NCBI GenBank assembly: GCA_964568395.1
Contig: CAZMPN010000027.1
Coordinates: forward strand, 1 to 14,695
Length of the DNA stretch: 14,695 nucleotides
Direction of reading: 5' to 3'
DNA from: UBA6016 sp964568395
GTDB taxonomy: Bacteria > Campylobacterota > Campylobacteria > Campylobacterales > UBA6016
A model generated the notes under the pieces. It had not been told where the DNA came from. It did not search any database and saw only the letters and a list, made by a program, of their open reading frames with translations. This document shows positions 5,917-13,619 of this stretch, one piece after another (positions within the stretch are counted from its first letter, which is position 1; each line of letters starts with the position of its first letter). A program made the position numbers and the translations under genes.

Positions 5917-5937
5917 GAGGCCTATTCGTCGCCTCTT
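5915..5937. terminator. Candidate stem-loop shared by convergent gene ends
   Basis: AAGAGGC (5915-5921) and GCCTCTT (5931-5937) form a perfect 7-bp stem with a 9-base loop. It covers the stop codons of both converging genes: the TAA of the small membrane gene overlaps the left arm and the murA TAG is in the loop. A T run is almost lacking on either side, so terminator strength is doubtful. It may serve as a weak bidirectional terminator or be partly chance. Confidence 0.4.
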
Positions 5938-7184
5938 TCGATATGGGCGCCCAAGGCCATCAGCTTTTTCTCAAGCTCCTCATACCCTCTGTCCAGGTGG
6001 TAAATCCTATGGATTCTAGTCTTGCCGTGCGCCACAAGCGCGGCTATCACTAGCGCCGAAGAGGCTCTAAGGTCGGTCGCCATAACGTCCGCGCCTGTTA
6101 GTTCGGCTCCGCCTTCTATCGTAGCCGTATTATGGGTCAGATGTATAGTGGCTCCAAGCCTAGTCAGCTCGCTAACATGCATAAAGCGGTTCTCGAAAAG
6201 CCTCTCTTCGATGATACTCGTACCGTTAGCCTGCGTAGCGAGCGCCATGAACTGCGCTTGCATATCCGTAGGGAAACCAGGAAATTCGGTAGTCACTATC
6301 TCTACTGGTTTTATTTTTTTGGCAGGCTTGATTGTCAGCTGGTTTATACCGTAATCAAACGAGAAACCCATCTCTTGAAGCTTTGATATAAACGCCTCCA
6401 TATGGCTTAGATTTACGTTTTTCAGGGTTACTTCCGAGTTCGTGATGGCTGCGGCGCATAGGTATGTCCCGGCCTCTATCCTATCCGGGATTACCTCGAT
6501 ATCCTTGAAGCTGTACAGCTCTCCTCCGCTTCCGTTTATGATTATCTCATCCGTGCCTATTCCTGCGATATTCGCCCCGGCAAGCCTAAGCACCTCGCAT
6601 AGCTGTACCACTTCCGGCTCTTTTGCGGCGTTGATGATTTTGGTCGTACCCTTGGCAAGAGCGGCCGCCATTACGATATTCTCGGTTCCCGTTACCGTTA
6701 TCTTGTCGAAGACTATAGTAGCGCCCGTAAGCCCCCTAGGAGCCCTGGCTTCCACGTAACCGTTTTTTATCTCTATTTCTGCGCCCATCTGCTCAAGCGC
6801 TTTTAGGTGCAGGTCGACCGGTCTCTGCCCTATGGCGCATCCGCCCGGCAAGCTCACGTCGCATTGTCCGAATCTCGCAAGGAGCGGGCCAAGGACAAGG
6901 ATGGACGCCCTCATCGTTTTTACTATGTCGTAGGTAGCTACGGTGCCGTTTAGCTTCTCCGCGTCTATTTTCAGGTTGTTGCCTTCGAACTCTACCTCGG
7001 CGCCGAGATTCGTCATTAGTTTTAGCATCGTCTTGATGTCGGCGACTCTCGGCATATTCGTTATGTTTACCGGAGTTTTAGAGAGTATCGTTGAGGCGAT
7101 AAGCGGAAGCGAAGAGTTTTTCGCGCCCGACACTACCACCTCGCCGGAGAGTTTTTTGCCGCCGTAGATATCCAGATAATGCAT
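5922..7184 (-). CDS. murA: UDP-N-acetylglucosamine 1-carboxyvinyltransferase MurA
   Basis: First committed step of peptidoglycan synthesis: transfers enolpyruvate from PEP to UDP-GlcNAc in the cytoplasm. The 420 residues match the normal family length. Visible are the N-terminal Lys22 in SGAKNSSLP, the catalytic loop LPGGCAIGQRPVDLH with Cys116 (the fosfomycin-target cysteine; some other bacteria have Asp), VTGTENIVMAAALAKG, VIPDRIEAGTYLCAAAITN, the TTEFPGFPTDMQAQFMAL segment, and the end motif DLRASSALVIAALVAHG followed by YHLDRGYE. With Cys in place the enzyme should be fosfomycin-sensitive in principle. The ATG at 7182-7184 has only a loose AGGG site nine bases upstream, within a direct repeat described separately. 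It follows proC on the same strand by 44 bp and converges with the rarA operon. Confidence 0.97.
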   Translation of the reverse strand: MHYLDIYGGKKLSGEVVVSGAKNSSLPLIASTILSKTPVNITNMPRVADIKTMLKLMTNLGAEVEFEGNNLKIDAEKLNGTVATYDIVKTMRASILVLGPLLARFGQCDVSLPGGCAIGQRPVDLHLKALEQMGAEIEIKNGYVEARAPRGLTGATIVFDKITVTGTENIVMAAALAKGTTKIINAAKEPEVVQLCEVLRLAGANIAGIGTDEIIINGSGGELYSFKDIEVIPDRIEAGTYLCAAAITNSEVTLKNVNLSHMEAFISKLQEMGFSFDYGINQLTIKPAKKIKPVEIVTTEFPGFPTDMQAQFMALATQANGTSIIEERLFENRFMHVSELTRLGATIHLTHNTATIEGGAELTGADVMATDLRASSALVIAALVAHGKTRIHRIYHLDRGYEELEKKLMALGAHIERGDE

Positions 7185-7188
7185 ATAT

Positions 7189-7227
7189 TTTTACCCTGCT
7201 TTTAAATTTTTCGCGAATTTTACCCTG
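7189..7227 (-). repeat. 10-bp direct repeat flanking a TTCGCGAA palindrome between proC and murA
   Basis: On the minus strand CAGGGTAAAA occurs twice (7218-7227 and 7189-7198), with the 8-bp palindrome TTCGCGAA at 7210-7217 between them. The downstream copy supplies the AGGG that may act as the murA ribosome site. The arrangement fills nearly the whole 44-bp gap. Function unknown; small enough to be chance or a local duplication. Confidence 0.5.
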
Positions 7228-7228
7228 T

Positions 7229-7993
7229 CTATTTTGAGGCTTTCAGATAAGCGGCTTCGATAGCCTTCATAAACGCCGCCCTGATGCCGGATTTCTCAAG
7301 CTCGAATACGCCGGCGGCGGTAGTTCCCTTCGGACTCATAACCTCTTCTTTTATTCTAGCCGGATGGGAGTTTTCCAAAAGCGCCGCAAAGCCGTCAAAC
7401 AATCCTTTGGTCATCTCCTCCGCCACGCCCCTTTTCATCCCGGCCCTAACGGCGCCGTCGGTTAACGACTCGGCCACCATAGCAAGAAACGCGGGCGCGC
7501 TGCCCGCGAGGGCGGTAGCTATGTTTAGCTCGTCCTCGCTATCCACCCATACGCTTTTGCCGATTGATTCGAATAGTTTTAGCGCCTCTTCCCTGCTGGA
7601 TTGGCTACCGGTCACGGCCGTCACCGATTTTTCGCATCTTGCGGCGAGGTTTGGCATGGCCCTGATGTAACTCTCGGCATTAACGTTCAATTTCAAATCG
7701 TCTATATAGATTTTCGCCATCACCGATACGAGCAGCTTTGCCGTGCCTTTAAACTCCATGTCGTAGAAACTTCCGGGCTTCACCGCGAGTATGACCGTTT
7801 TGCCGCCTATATCTATCGTCTTTTTGGAGATCTCCACCTTAAGCGAAGGGTAAAACTCGTTTAGTTTTATCAACTTCTCTTCGCTTCTAACGAGAGCGGT
7901 TACGTCCAATCCCTTTTTTAGCATACCGTCCAGTATAGCTTCGCCGAGGTTTCCGGCTCCTATGAGAAGTATCGAATCTTTAGCGCTTGCCAT
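7229..7993 (-). CDS. proC: Pyrroline-5-carboxylate reductase ProC
   Basis: Last step of proline synthesis: NAD(P)H-dependent reduction of 1-pyrroline-5-carboxylate. The 254-residue protein has an N-terminal Rossmann fold with the dinucleotide loop GAGNLGEAI at 12-20, the strand VILAVKPG near 68-75, AMPNLAARCEKSVTAV around 112-128, and GSAPAFLAMVAESLTDGAVRAGM, a family-typical helix. The C-terminal signature MSPKGTTAAGVFELEKSGIRAAF forms the active site and dimer region. Length is a little below the roughly 270 of E. coli. ATG at 7991-7993 is preceded by GAAGG at 7-8 bases. It is divergent from bamD across 85 bp and lies upstream of murA. Confidence 0.95.
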   Translation of the reverse strand: MASAKDSILLIGAGNLGEAILDGMLKKGLDVTALVRSEEKLIKLNEFYPSLKVEISKKTIDIGGKTVILAVKPGSFYDMEFKGTAKLLVSVMAKIYIDDLKLNVNAESYIRAMPNLAARCEKSVTAVTGSQSSREEALKLFESIGKSVWVDSEDELNIATALAGSAPAFLAMVAESLTDGAVRAGMKRGVAEEMTKGLFDGFAALLENSHPARIKEEVMSPKGTTAAGVFELEKSGIRAAFMKAIEAAYLKASK

Positions 7994-8078
7994 TAAAACA
8001 CCTTCGGAAAATATAATTTATTGAAAATAGGTTAACATTAAAAACCATAAAAATACGGCTTGGCGGGATAGGACTTAA
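7994..8078. promoter_or_regulatory. Divergent promoter region between proC and bamD
   Basis: An 85-bp AT-rich spacer between divergently transcribed genes. On the plus strand TATAAT at 8012-8017 could be the bamD -10 box (leader about 55 bases), or TTGAAA at 8021-8026 with CATAAA at 8046-8051 (19-base spacing) could form a second, weaker promoter. The bamD ribosome site is AGGA at 8070-8073. On the minus strand GAAGG at 8001-8005 is the proC ribosome site and the AATTATATTT stretch above it probably holds its -10. I cannot choose between them by eye. Confidence 0.45.
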
Positions 8079-8747
8079 ATGAACAAAAACAGCGTTTCAA
8101 AAATCAAATTAGCGGTAAGCGCCGTAGCGGCTTTGGCGATCATGAGCGGTTGCTCCGCAAAACAAGAGGAGTTTAACAAGCCTGCCGACTACTGGTATCA
8201 AAAGATGGTAAAAGAGACGATGAAAGGCGATCTGGAGCAAGCGGACAAAACATTTACTTCGCTTCAAAGCGAACATATACGCTCGCCTCTGATTTCGGAA
8301 GCGATGTTGATTTTGGCGCAGGCGCACATGGATAACGAAGAGTACATATTGGCAAACTATTATCTCGACGAATACATCAAGAGATTCGGCGACAAAAAAA
8401 GCGCGGAGTTCGCCAAATACCTGAAGGTAAAAGCAAACTTCATGGCGTTCAAAAAGCCGTACAGAGACCAGCAGCTCTTGATCGATACGCAAAAGGATTC
8501 GGAAGAGTTCATCAAGGAATATCCAAACTCCGTATATAGACCTTACGTAGAGACGATGGTGCTAAAACTAGCGCTTGGCAACAAACTGATAAACGAAAAC
8601 ATAGCGGGCCTATACAAAAGAATAGATAAGCCGGAAGCATCCAAAAAATACGCCGCCGACGCCAACATAAGCTGGCTAAACGGAATAAGCTCCGAAAAGC
8701 CGAATACGCCGTGGTATAGAGCAATTTTCGAAGTCCAACTGCAATAA
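8079..8747 (+). CDS. bamD: Outer membrane assembly lipoprotein BamD
   Basis: Essential lipoprotein of the BAM complex, which folds beta-barrel proteins into the outer membrane; it sits on the periplasmic face and binds BamA. The 222-residue chain begins with a signal peptide (KIKLAVSAVAALAIMSGC) and a lipobox MSGC, so Cys25 is the lipidated residue. Tetratricopeptide-like helices follow: PADYWYQKMVKETMKGDLEQADKTF, then SPLISEAMLILAQAHMDNEEYILANYYLDEYIKRFG, AEFAKYLKVKANF and EFIKEYPNSVYRPYVETM. The pairs of YxxAxxxFxxxxxxxP-like segments and the PNS-x-Y element are BamD features. It is shorter than E. coli BamD (245 residues), as usual in Campylobacterota. AGGA at 8070-8073 supports the ATG. 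No other bam gene is adjacent. Confidence 0.92.
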   Translation: MNKNSVSKIKLAVSAVAALAIMSGCSAKQEEFNKPADYWYQKMVKETMKGDLEQADKTFTSLQSEHIRSPLISEAMLILAQAHMDNEEYILANYYLDEYIKRFGDKKSAEFAKYLKVKANFMAFKKPYRDQQLLIDTQKDSEEFIKEYPNSVYRPYVETMVLKLALGNKLINENIAGLYKRIDKPEASKKYAADANISWLNGISSEKPNTPWYRAIFEVQLQ

Positions 8748-8755
8748 CGCAAAAC

Positions 8756-8783
8756 AGGGCTTCAAAATCCCCTTGAGGCCTTT
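8756..8783 (+). terminator. Candidate weak terminator after bamD
   Basis: GGCTTCAA (8758-8765) can pair with TTGAGGCC (8773-8780) in an 8-bp stem containing one G-U pair and a 7-base loop. Only TTT follows, so this is a weak intrinsic terminator at best. Its place, ten bases after the bamD stop and before the lon promoter region, is suitable. Confidence 0.35.
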
Positions 8784-8879
8784 GACCGACATAGACCTCC
8801 GCCGTTCTTTAATTAGAGCTGTTTTATGATACCCTCGTAGAAAGAAAATTCATATATTTTTTATATTGGAGAAATACCG
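8784..8879 (+). promoter_or_regulatory. Promoter region of lon
   Basis: The bamD-lon gap is 132 bp. TATGAT at 8825-8830, after a TGTTT run, is the best -10 candidate, giving a leader of about 45 bases; no clear -35 is visible. TTGGAG at 8864-8869 is the ribosome site. I looked for a CIRCE (TTAGCACTC inverted repeat) and an HspR-type CTTGAGT/ACTCAAG inverted repeat, as lon is often heat-shock controlled. Only a single half-like CTTGAGG at 8772-8778 is present, so sequence evidence for either repressor is lacking. Confidence 0.4.
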
Positions 8880-11285
8880 ATGCAACTCGCGAACTACGGT
8901 TCTTTTCCGGCAAATCTGCCGATAGTAGTAGAAGACGAAATATTTTTATATCCATTTATGATCGCTCCGCTTTTTTTGTCCGATGAGAAGATGATAAAAG
9001 CCGCCAGCTTCGCAATAGAAAACAACTCTCTCATACTGGTGTGCCACTCTAGGAGCGGACAAGAGGGCGAGTATACGTTTGACAGCATATACGAATCCGG
9101 AGTAATAGGCTCGGTCATCAGAAAGATAGTCCTGCCGGACGGAAGGGTAAAAGTGCTTTTCCAGGGGCTCGCGCGCGGACACATACTGGAAAGGCTCGGT
9201 GACAATCCACTGCTTGCGGTCGTCGACACCATACGCACGCATCCGTACAACGAACAAAGGGTGGAAGCGATACTGACAAATCTAAGAGAGCACGTCAAAT
9301 CGCTCTCCGCCGTGGCGAACTACTTTCCGCCGGATCTTTTGAAAACGACATACGAAAACCATGAGCCAAACCGTATAGCCGACCTGATCAGCAGCTCCCT
9401 CAAGATGCAAAAAGACGACGCGCACGAACTATTTATCGAGCAAGACGTCGAAAAAAGGCTTATGAGGCTGATAGAGCATGTCATAGACGAAACGGAAGCC
9501 GCAAAGCTGCAAAAAGAAATAAGGGCGAAAGTCCACGACAAGATGGACAAGGTAAACAAAGAGTATTTTCTAAAAGAACAGCTAAAACAGATAAGAAAAG
9601 AGCTCGGCGAAGATACCAGCAGGCAAGAGGAGCTAGAAGAATACGGCAAAAGACTGGAAGCCATAAAACCTTTTATGTATGAGGACGCCTACAAAGAAGC
9701 CAAAAAACAGCTGGAAAAACTGGGCCGCATGCACCCGGACAGCGGCGACGCAAACGTACTTCAGACGTACATAGAATACGTACTCGACGTGCCGTTTGGG
9801 AAAGTATCCAAAGCGAAGATGGAAGTAGGCAAAGTGGAGAAAACGCTTAACGAAGACCACTTTTCGCTAGAGAAACCGAAAAAAAGAATAGTGGAGTTCT
9901 TCGCCGTCAAAGAGCTTTTGGAACTTAGAGGCACGAAGCAAAAGGATGCGAAAGGAACGATACTCTGCTTTATCGGACCTCCGGGGGTCGGCAAAACCAG
10001 CCTTGCAAACTCTATAGCAAAAGCGCTCAAAAGGGAGCTTGTGCGGATAGCGCTAGGCGGCCTGGAAGACGTAAACGAACTAAGGGGACACAGAAGGACC
10101 TACGTCGGCGCAATGCCGGGCAGACTAGTCCAGGGGCTTATTAGCGCAAAGCAGATGAACCCGGTAGTGGTGCTAGATGAAATTGACAAAGTGGGCAGAA
10201 GCATGAGGGGCGACCCTACGGCTGCGCTACTAGAGATTCTGGACCCGGAGCAAAACGACAAGTTTAGGGACTACTATCTCAACTTCAACCTGGATTTATC
10301 AAACGCCGTATTCATAGCCACGGCCAACGACGCGTCGACGATTCCGGCCCCGTTAAGGGACAGGATGGAATTTATCGAGGTGAGCTCATATACGCCTCAG
10401 GAGAAGTTCGAGATAGCAAAGAAATATCTATTGCTGCAAGAGCTGAAAAAGCACGGCTTAAGAGCAAACGAACTATCCATCCCGACCGCCGTACTAAAAG
10501 AGATAATCGAAAAATACACAAGAGAGGCCGGAGTCAGGGGGCTTAGACGCCAGATAGCGACTATCGCCAGAAAAGCGGCCAAAATAATACTGGAAGAAAA
10601 AGTAGAGAAGGTATCCCTGACGTCCAAGAACATAAAAGAGTTTCTGGATAAAACGGTATTCGAATACGAAGAGGTCGAAAAGACGAACCACATAGGCGTG
10701 GTAAACGGCCTGGCATGGACAGCCGTGGGCGGAGACGTGCTAAAGATAGAGGCCGTCAAGATAAAAGGCAAAGGCGCCGTAGAGCTCACGGGAAGCCTCG
10801 GCGACGTCATGAAGGAGTCCGCCAAGATAGCATACAGCGTCGTAAAGACACTAATAGATTCCGGAAAAATAAAGATAGACAAAAAAATCGTCGAAAACGC
10901 TTGCCAAGCGGACGATAAAGGAAACAGGGCCAGCGTATACGACTGCTACAACCTGCACATACACGTCCCCGACGGCGCCACGCCAAAAGATGGGCCTAGC
11001 GCCGGTATCGCGATGGCGACGGTCATATCGTCGATACTATCGGAGAAAAAGGTGAAGTCGTCGGTCGCGATGACCGGAGAGATTACGTTGACGGGCAAGG
11101 TAACGGCGATAGGCGGGCTCAAAGAGAAGCTGATAGCCGCCTACAAATCGAAGATAAAAACGGCGTTGATACCGGAAAAAAACTATGAAAGAGATCTGCC
11201 CGACATTCCGGACGAAGTGAAGGATAATATGCAGATAATCCCGGTAAAAACGATAGAAGAAGTATTGAAACACGCATTAATTTAA
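8880..11285 (+). CDS. lon: ATP-dependent protease Lon
   Basis: Homohexameric cytoplasmic AAA+ serine-lysine protease that removes misfolded and selected regulatory proteins. The 801 residues hold the complete LonA plan: N-terminal substrate domain (about 1-205, starting ANLPIVVEDEIFLYPFMIAPLFLS), a long coiled coil (about 205-290), AAA+ module with Walker A GPPGVGKT at 366-373 and Walker B VVVLDEID at 429-436, pore-region segment RGHRRTYVGAMPGR at 402-415, and the protease domain. Catalytic Ser707 is in DGPSAG, and Lys750 in GGLKEKL lies 43 residues on, the same spacing as Ser679/Lys722 in E. coli Lon. Length is close to E. coli Lon (784). TTGGAG upstream supports the ATG. First gene of a probable operon lon-rplI-hslV-hslU-era; rplI follows 19 bp later. 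Confidence 0.98.
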   Translation: MQLANYGSFPANLPIVVEDEIFLYPFMIAPLFLSDEKMIKAASFAIENNSLILVCHSRSGQEGEYTFDSIYESGVIGSVIRKIVLPDGRVKVLFQGLARGHILERLGDNPLLAVVDTIRTHPYNEQRVEAILTNLREHVKSLSAVANYFPPDLLKTTYENHEPNRIADLISSSLKMQKDDAHELFIEQDVEKRLMRLIEHVIDETEAAKLQKEIRAKVHDKMDKVNKEYFLKEQLKQIRKELGEDTSRQEELEEYGKRLEAIKPFMYEDAYKEAKKQLEKLGRMHPDSGDANVLQTYIEYVLDVPFGKVSKAKMEVGKVEKTLNEDHFSLEKPKKRIVEFFAVKELLELRGTKQKDAKGTILCFIGPPGVGKTSLANSIAKALKRELVRIALGGLEDVNELRGHRRTYVGAMPGRLVQGLISAKQMNPVVVLDEIDKVGRSMRGDPTAALLEILDPEQNDKFRDYYLNFNLDLSNAVFIATANDASTIPAPLRDRMEFIEVSSYTPQEKFEIAKKYLLLQELKKHGLRANELSIPTAVLKEIIEKYTREAGVRGLRRQIATIARKAAKIILEEKVEKVSLTSKNIKEFLDKTVFEYEEVEKTNHIGVVNGLAWTAVGGDVLKIEAVKIKGKGAVELTGSLGDVMKESAKIAYSVVKTLIDSGKIKIDKKIVENACQADDKGNRASVYDCYNLHIHVPDGATPKDGPSAGIAMATVISSILSEKKVKSSVAMTGEITLTGKVTAIGGLKEKLIAAYKSKIKTALIPEKNYERDLPDIPDEVKDNMQIIPVKTIEEVLKHALI

Positions 11286-11304
11286 CAATTTTGGAGCATA
11301 AAAA

Positions 11305-11751
11305 ATGAAAGTACTACTAATAAAAGACGTAAAAGCGCTAGGCAAAGCCGGCGAAATCAAAGAGGTAAAAGACGGGTACGGCAACAACTTCCTGATAGGC
11401 AAAGGGCTTGCAAAGCTGGCCACCCCCGCGGTAATCAAGCAGTGGGAGGCCGGAGAGAGGGCCAAGAAAGAGGCCGAAGCCGCCGAAATAGCGAAACTAA
11501 ACGAAGCAAAAGCAAAGCTTGAAGGCGTAAAGCTTGTCATCAAGACTAAAACAGGCGCGAACGGTGCCCTATTTGGCTCAATCACGAAAGAGGAGATAGC
11601 CGAAGAGCTCAAAAAACAGCACGGCATAGAGATAGACAAAAAATCCATCGAACATCACGGCGCGATAAAAGCCACCGGAGCGTACGACCTCGATCTAAAA
11701 ATGGGGCACGGCATACACGCAAAACTGCACCTGACTATAGAGGCGATATAA
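11305..11751 (+). CDS. rplI: 50S ribosomal protein L9
   Basis: Large-subunit protein at the base of the L1 stalk that helps maintain reading-frame fidelity. The 148 residues show the N-terminal domain MKVLLIKDVKALGKAGEIKE and VKDGYGNNFLIGKGLA (the L9 signature GYxRNFLxPxGxA with local changes), a long connecting helix rich in Ala, Glu and Lys (WEAGERAKKEAEAAEIAKLNEAKAKLEG), and the C-terminal domain with GALFGSIT and IEHHGAIKATGAYDLDLKMGHGIHAKL. GGAG eight bases upstream supports the ATG. It is more commonly seen with rpsF, ssb and rpsR; here it sits between lon and hslV, as in Campylobacter relatives. Its TAA is followed by three bases and the hslV GTG in the same frame. Confidence 0.97.
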   Translation: MKVLLIKDVKALGKAGEIKEVKDGYGNNFLIGKGLAKLATPAVIKQWEAGERAKKEAEAAEIAKLNEAKAKLEGVKLVIKTKTGANGALFGSITKEEIAEELKKQHGIEIDKKSIEHHGAIKATGAYDLDLKMGHGIHAKLHLTIEAI

Positions 11752-11754
11752 ACC

Positions 11755-12291
11755 GTGTTTGAAGCGACTACGATACTTGCCTACCTAAAAGACGGGAAGG
11801 CCGTGATAGGCGGCGACGGACAGGTGACTTTCGGCAACTCCGTGCTCAAATCGAACGCCGTCAAAATACGCAAACTATACGAAGGCAAAATCCTTGCCGG
11901 TTTTGCGGGCAGTACGGCGGACGCCTTTACCCTTTTCGATATGTTCGAAAATATCCTAGCCAACAAAAAAGGCGACCTTCTAAAATCGGTAGTCGAATTT
12001 TCCAAAGAGTGGAGAAAGGACAAGGTGCTTAGACGCCTGGAAGCCATGATGATAGTGCTTGACACGAAAAAACTATTCATACTTACAGGCAGCGGCGACG
12101 TAGTAGAGCCCGAAGACGGGATGCTGGCGTCCATAGGCTCGGGCGGGAACTTCGCCATATCGGCGGCAAGGGCGCTGGCAAGACATGCCGAAATGGAACC
12201 CAGAAAGCTTGTCGAGGAATCTCTTAAAATCGCCGGAGAACTTTGCATATATACAAACCAAAACATCTCCATCCTTACACTGGAGCAGTAA
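11755..12291 (+). CDS. hslV: ATP-dependent protease subunit HslV (ClpQ)
   Basis: Threonine peptidase subunit of HslUV, a bacterial proteasome-like protease; forms double hexamer rings capped by HslU. The 178 residues align closely with E. coli HslV: TTILAY, GGDGQVTFGN, VKIRKLYEGKILAGFAGSTADAFTLF, KEWRKDKVLRRLEAMM, TGSGDVVEPEDG, SIGSGGNFA and AGELCIYTN. Aligning Asp21 and Lys37 with Asp17 and Lys33 of E. coli puts the nucleophile at Thr5. The chain therefore starts with a four-residue propeptide, MFEA, not just the initiator Met; the same MF-x-A-TT start is known in Helicobacter and Campylobacter. The start codon is GTG, 3 bp after the rplI stop, with GAGG about 11 bases upstream. Its TAA overlaps the hslU ATG by one base. 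Confidence 0.96.
   Translation: MFEATTILAYLKDGKAVIGGDGQVTFGNSVLKSNAVKIRKLYEGKILAGFAGSTADAFTLFDMFENILANKKGDLLKSVVEFSKEWRKDKVLRRLEAMMIVLDTKKLFILTGSGDVVEPEDGMLASIGSGGNFAISAARALARHAEMEPRKLVEESLKIAGELCIYTNQNISILTLEQ
12281..12285 (+). promoter_or_regulatory. Ribosome binding site of hslU inside the end of hslV
   Basis: TGGAG lies in the last hslV codons, five bases before ATG at 12291. This fixes the hslU start at MNLTPRQIVEVLDEYVIG and excludes an in-frame ATG at 12243, which would add 16 residues that other HslU proteins lack. Confidence 0.7.
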
Positions 12292-13619
12292 TGAACCTAA
12301 CACCCAGACAAATCGTAGAGGTGCTGGACGAATACGTAATAGGCCAGCGGGATGCGAAAAAAGTAATAGCCATAGCCCTTAGAAACAGGATGCGCCGTCT
12401 TAAGCTATCAAAACAGATGCAAGACGACGTGGTGCCAAAAAACATCCTCCTGATAGGCCCCACGGGGGTCGGAAAGACCGAGATAGCCAGACGTCTCGCC
12501 AAGACGTTCGGGCTCCCTTTCATCAAAGTGGAAGCTAGTAAATACACAGAGGTCGGCTTCGTAGGGCGCGACGTGGAGTCGATGGTGCGCGACCTAGCCC
12601 TCGCCTCTTACAATCTCGTAAAGAAAGAGCATAAAGAGAGGATACAGCCCCAAATAGAAGCCGCCTCAATAGAAAAAGTGGCCAAAAAGCTTATGCCGCA
12701 ACCGCCTGCAGGCGCATCGGAAGAGAAAAAGGAAGAGTACAAAAAAGCCCTGGAGAAGATGAAGGCAAAAATACTCTCCGGCGAGGCCGATAATCTAAAG
12801 GTGGAGATAGAGATCTCAAAGCCTAGCGGCGAGAACTACGACACAAATCTGCCACCGGAAGTCGCTAAAATACAGGAATCGTTTTCCAAGATATTGGGCG
12901 GATTTGAAAAAAAAGAGGTCAAAAAAGAGGTGAGCGTCAAAGAAGCGGTCATCGCCTACCAAAACGAGGCGGCCGAAGAGCTGCTAGATAACGAGGCTAT
13001 CAAGGCGGAATCCCTTAGACGCACCGAAGAGGAAGGGATAATCTTCATAGACGAGATAGACAAAATAGCCGTCAGTTCGTCCACGTCGTCCAGACAAGAC
13101 CCTAGCAAGGAGGGCGTACAAAGAGACCTTCTGCCGATCATAGAGGGTTCGTCCGTATCGACCAAGCTTGGGCAGGTAAATACCGACCATATACTTTTCA
13201 TAGGCGCAGGAGCGTTTCATCTGACAAAACCGAGCGACCTCATCCCGGAGCTTCAAGGCAGATTTCCGCTAAGGGTCGAGATGGAGTCTCTTGACGAGGA
13301 CGCCTTGTACGACATTCTGACAAAACCGAAAAACTCTATTTTAAAGCAATACTCCGCTCTTTTAAAGACGGAGGAAGTCGAAGTGATATTCGAAGAGAGC
13401 GGCGTGCGAGCCATGGCGCGCCTTGCGCAAAAAGCAAACGAAAAAACGGAAGACATAGGGGCCAGAAGGCTACATACGGTCATAGAGAGGGTAATGGAAG
13501 ATATAAGCTTCGACGCGGACCTCATGGCCGGAGAAAAAATATCCGTTACGGATACGCTAGTCAACGAAAAACTGGGTAATATAGTAGAAAATATAGATCA
13601 CGCAAGGTACATCCTCTAA
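12291..13619 (+). CDS. hslU: ATP-dependent protease ATPase subunit HslU (ClpY)
   Basis: AAA+ unfoldase that feeds substrates into HslV. Starting at the ATG at 12291 the protein is 442 residues, the normal length (E. coli 443), and begins MNLTPRQIVEVLDEYVIGQ. Walker A GPTGVGKT is at 56-63; the pore loop is GFVG at 89-92, where E. coli has GYVG, an aromatic swap that keeps the gripping function; the lysine- and glutamate-rich I-domain spans about 108-245; Walker B IIFIDEID is at 250-257; the sensor and arginine region includes PELQGRFPLRVE at 319-330 and EDIGARRLHTVIE at 387-399. The C-terminus ARYIL corresponds to the tail that docks into HslV and opens its active sites. Stop and start are shared with hslV (TAATG) and with era (TAATG), so the three genes are probably co-translated. 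Confidence 0.97.
   Translation: MNLTPRQIVEVLDEYVIGQRDAKKVIAIALRNRMRRLKLSKQMQDDVVPKNILLIGPTGVGKTEIARRLAKTFGLPFIKVEASKYTEVGFVGRDVESMVRDLALASYNLVKKEHKERIQPQIEAASIEKVAKKLMPQPPAGASEEKKEEYKKALEKMKAKILSGEADNLKVEIEISKPSGENYDTNLPPEVAKIQESFSKILGGFEKKEVKKEVSVKEAVIAYQNEAAEELLDNEAIKAESLRRTEEEGIIFIDEIDKIAVSSSTSSRQDPSKEGVQRDLLPIIEGSSVSTKLGQVNTDHILFIGAGAFHLTKPSDLIPELQGRFPLRVEMESLDEDALYDILTKPKNSILKQYSALLKTEEVEVIFEESGVRAMARLAQKANEKTEDIGARRLHTVIERVMEDISFDADLMAGEKISVTDTLVNEKLGNIVENIDHARYIL

Noticed and set aside
8748..8879. CIRCE or HspR operator in front of lon
   Set aside because: Only a half-like CTTGAGG is present, without its inverted partner; no TTAGCACTC element was seen.
10715..10918. Arginine-rich reading frame (67 codons) on the plus strand inside lon
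   Set aside because: It is an out-of-frame reading of the lon protease-domain region, with low-complexity basic composition and no ribosome site; lon itself is intact here.
12243..12290. HslU starting at ATG 12243
   Set aside because: It would add 16 residues absent from the family; ATG 12291 has TGGAG five bases upstream and the usual MNLTPRQIVEVLDEYVIG start.
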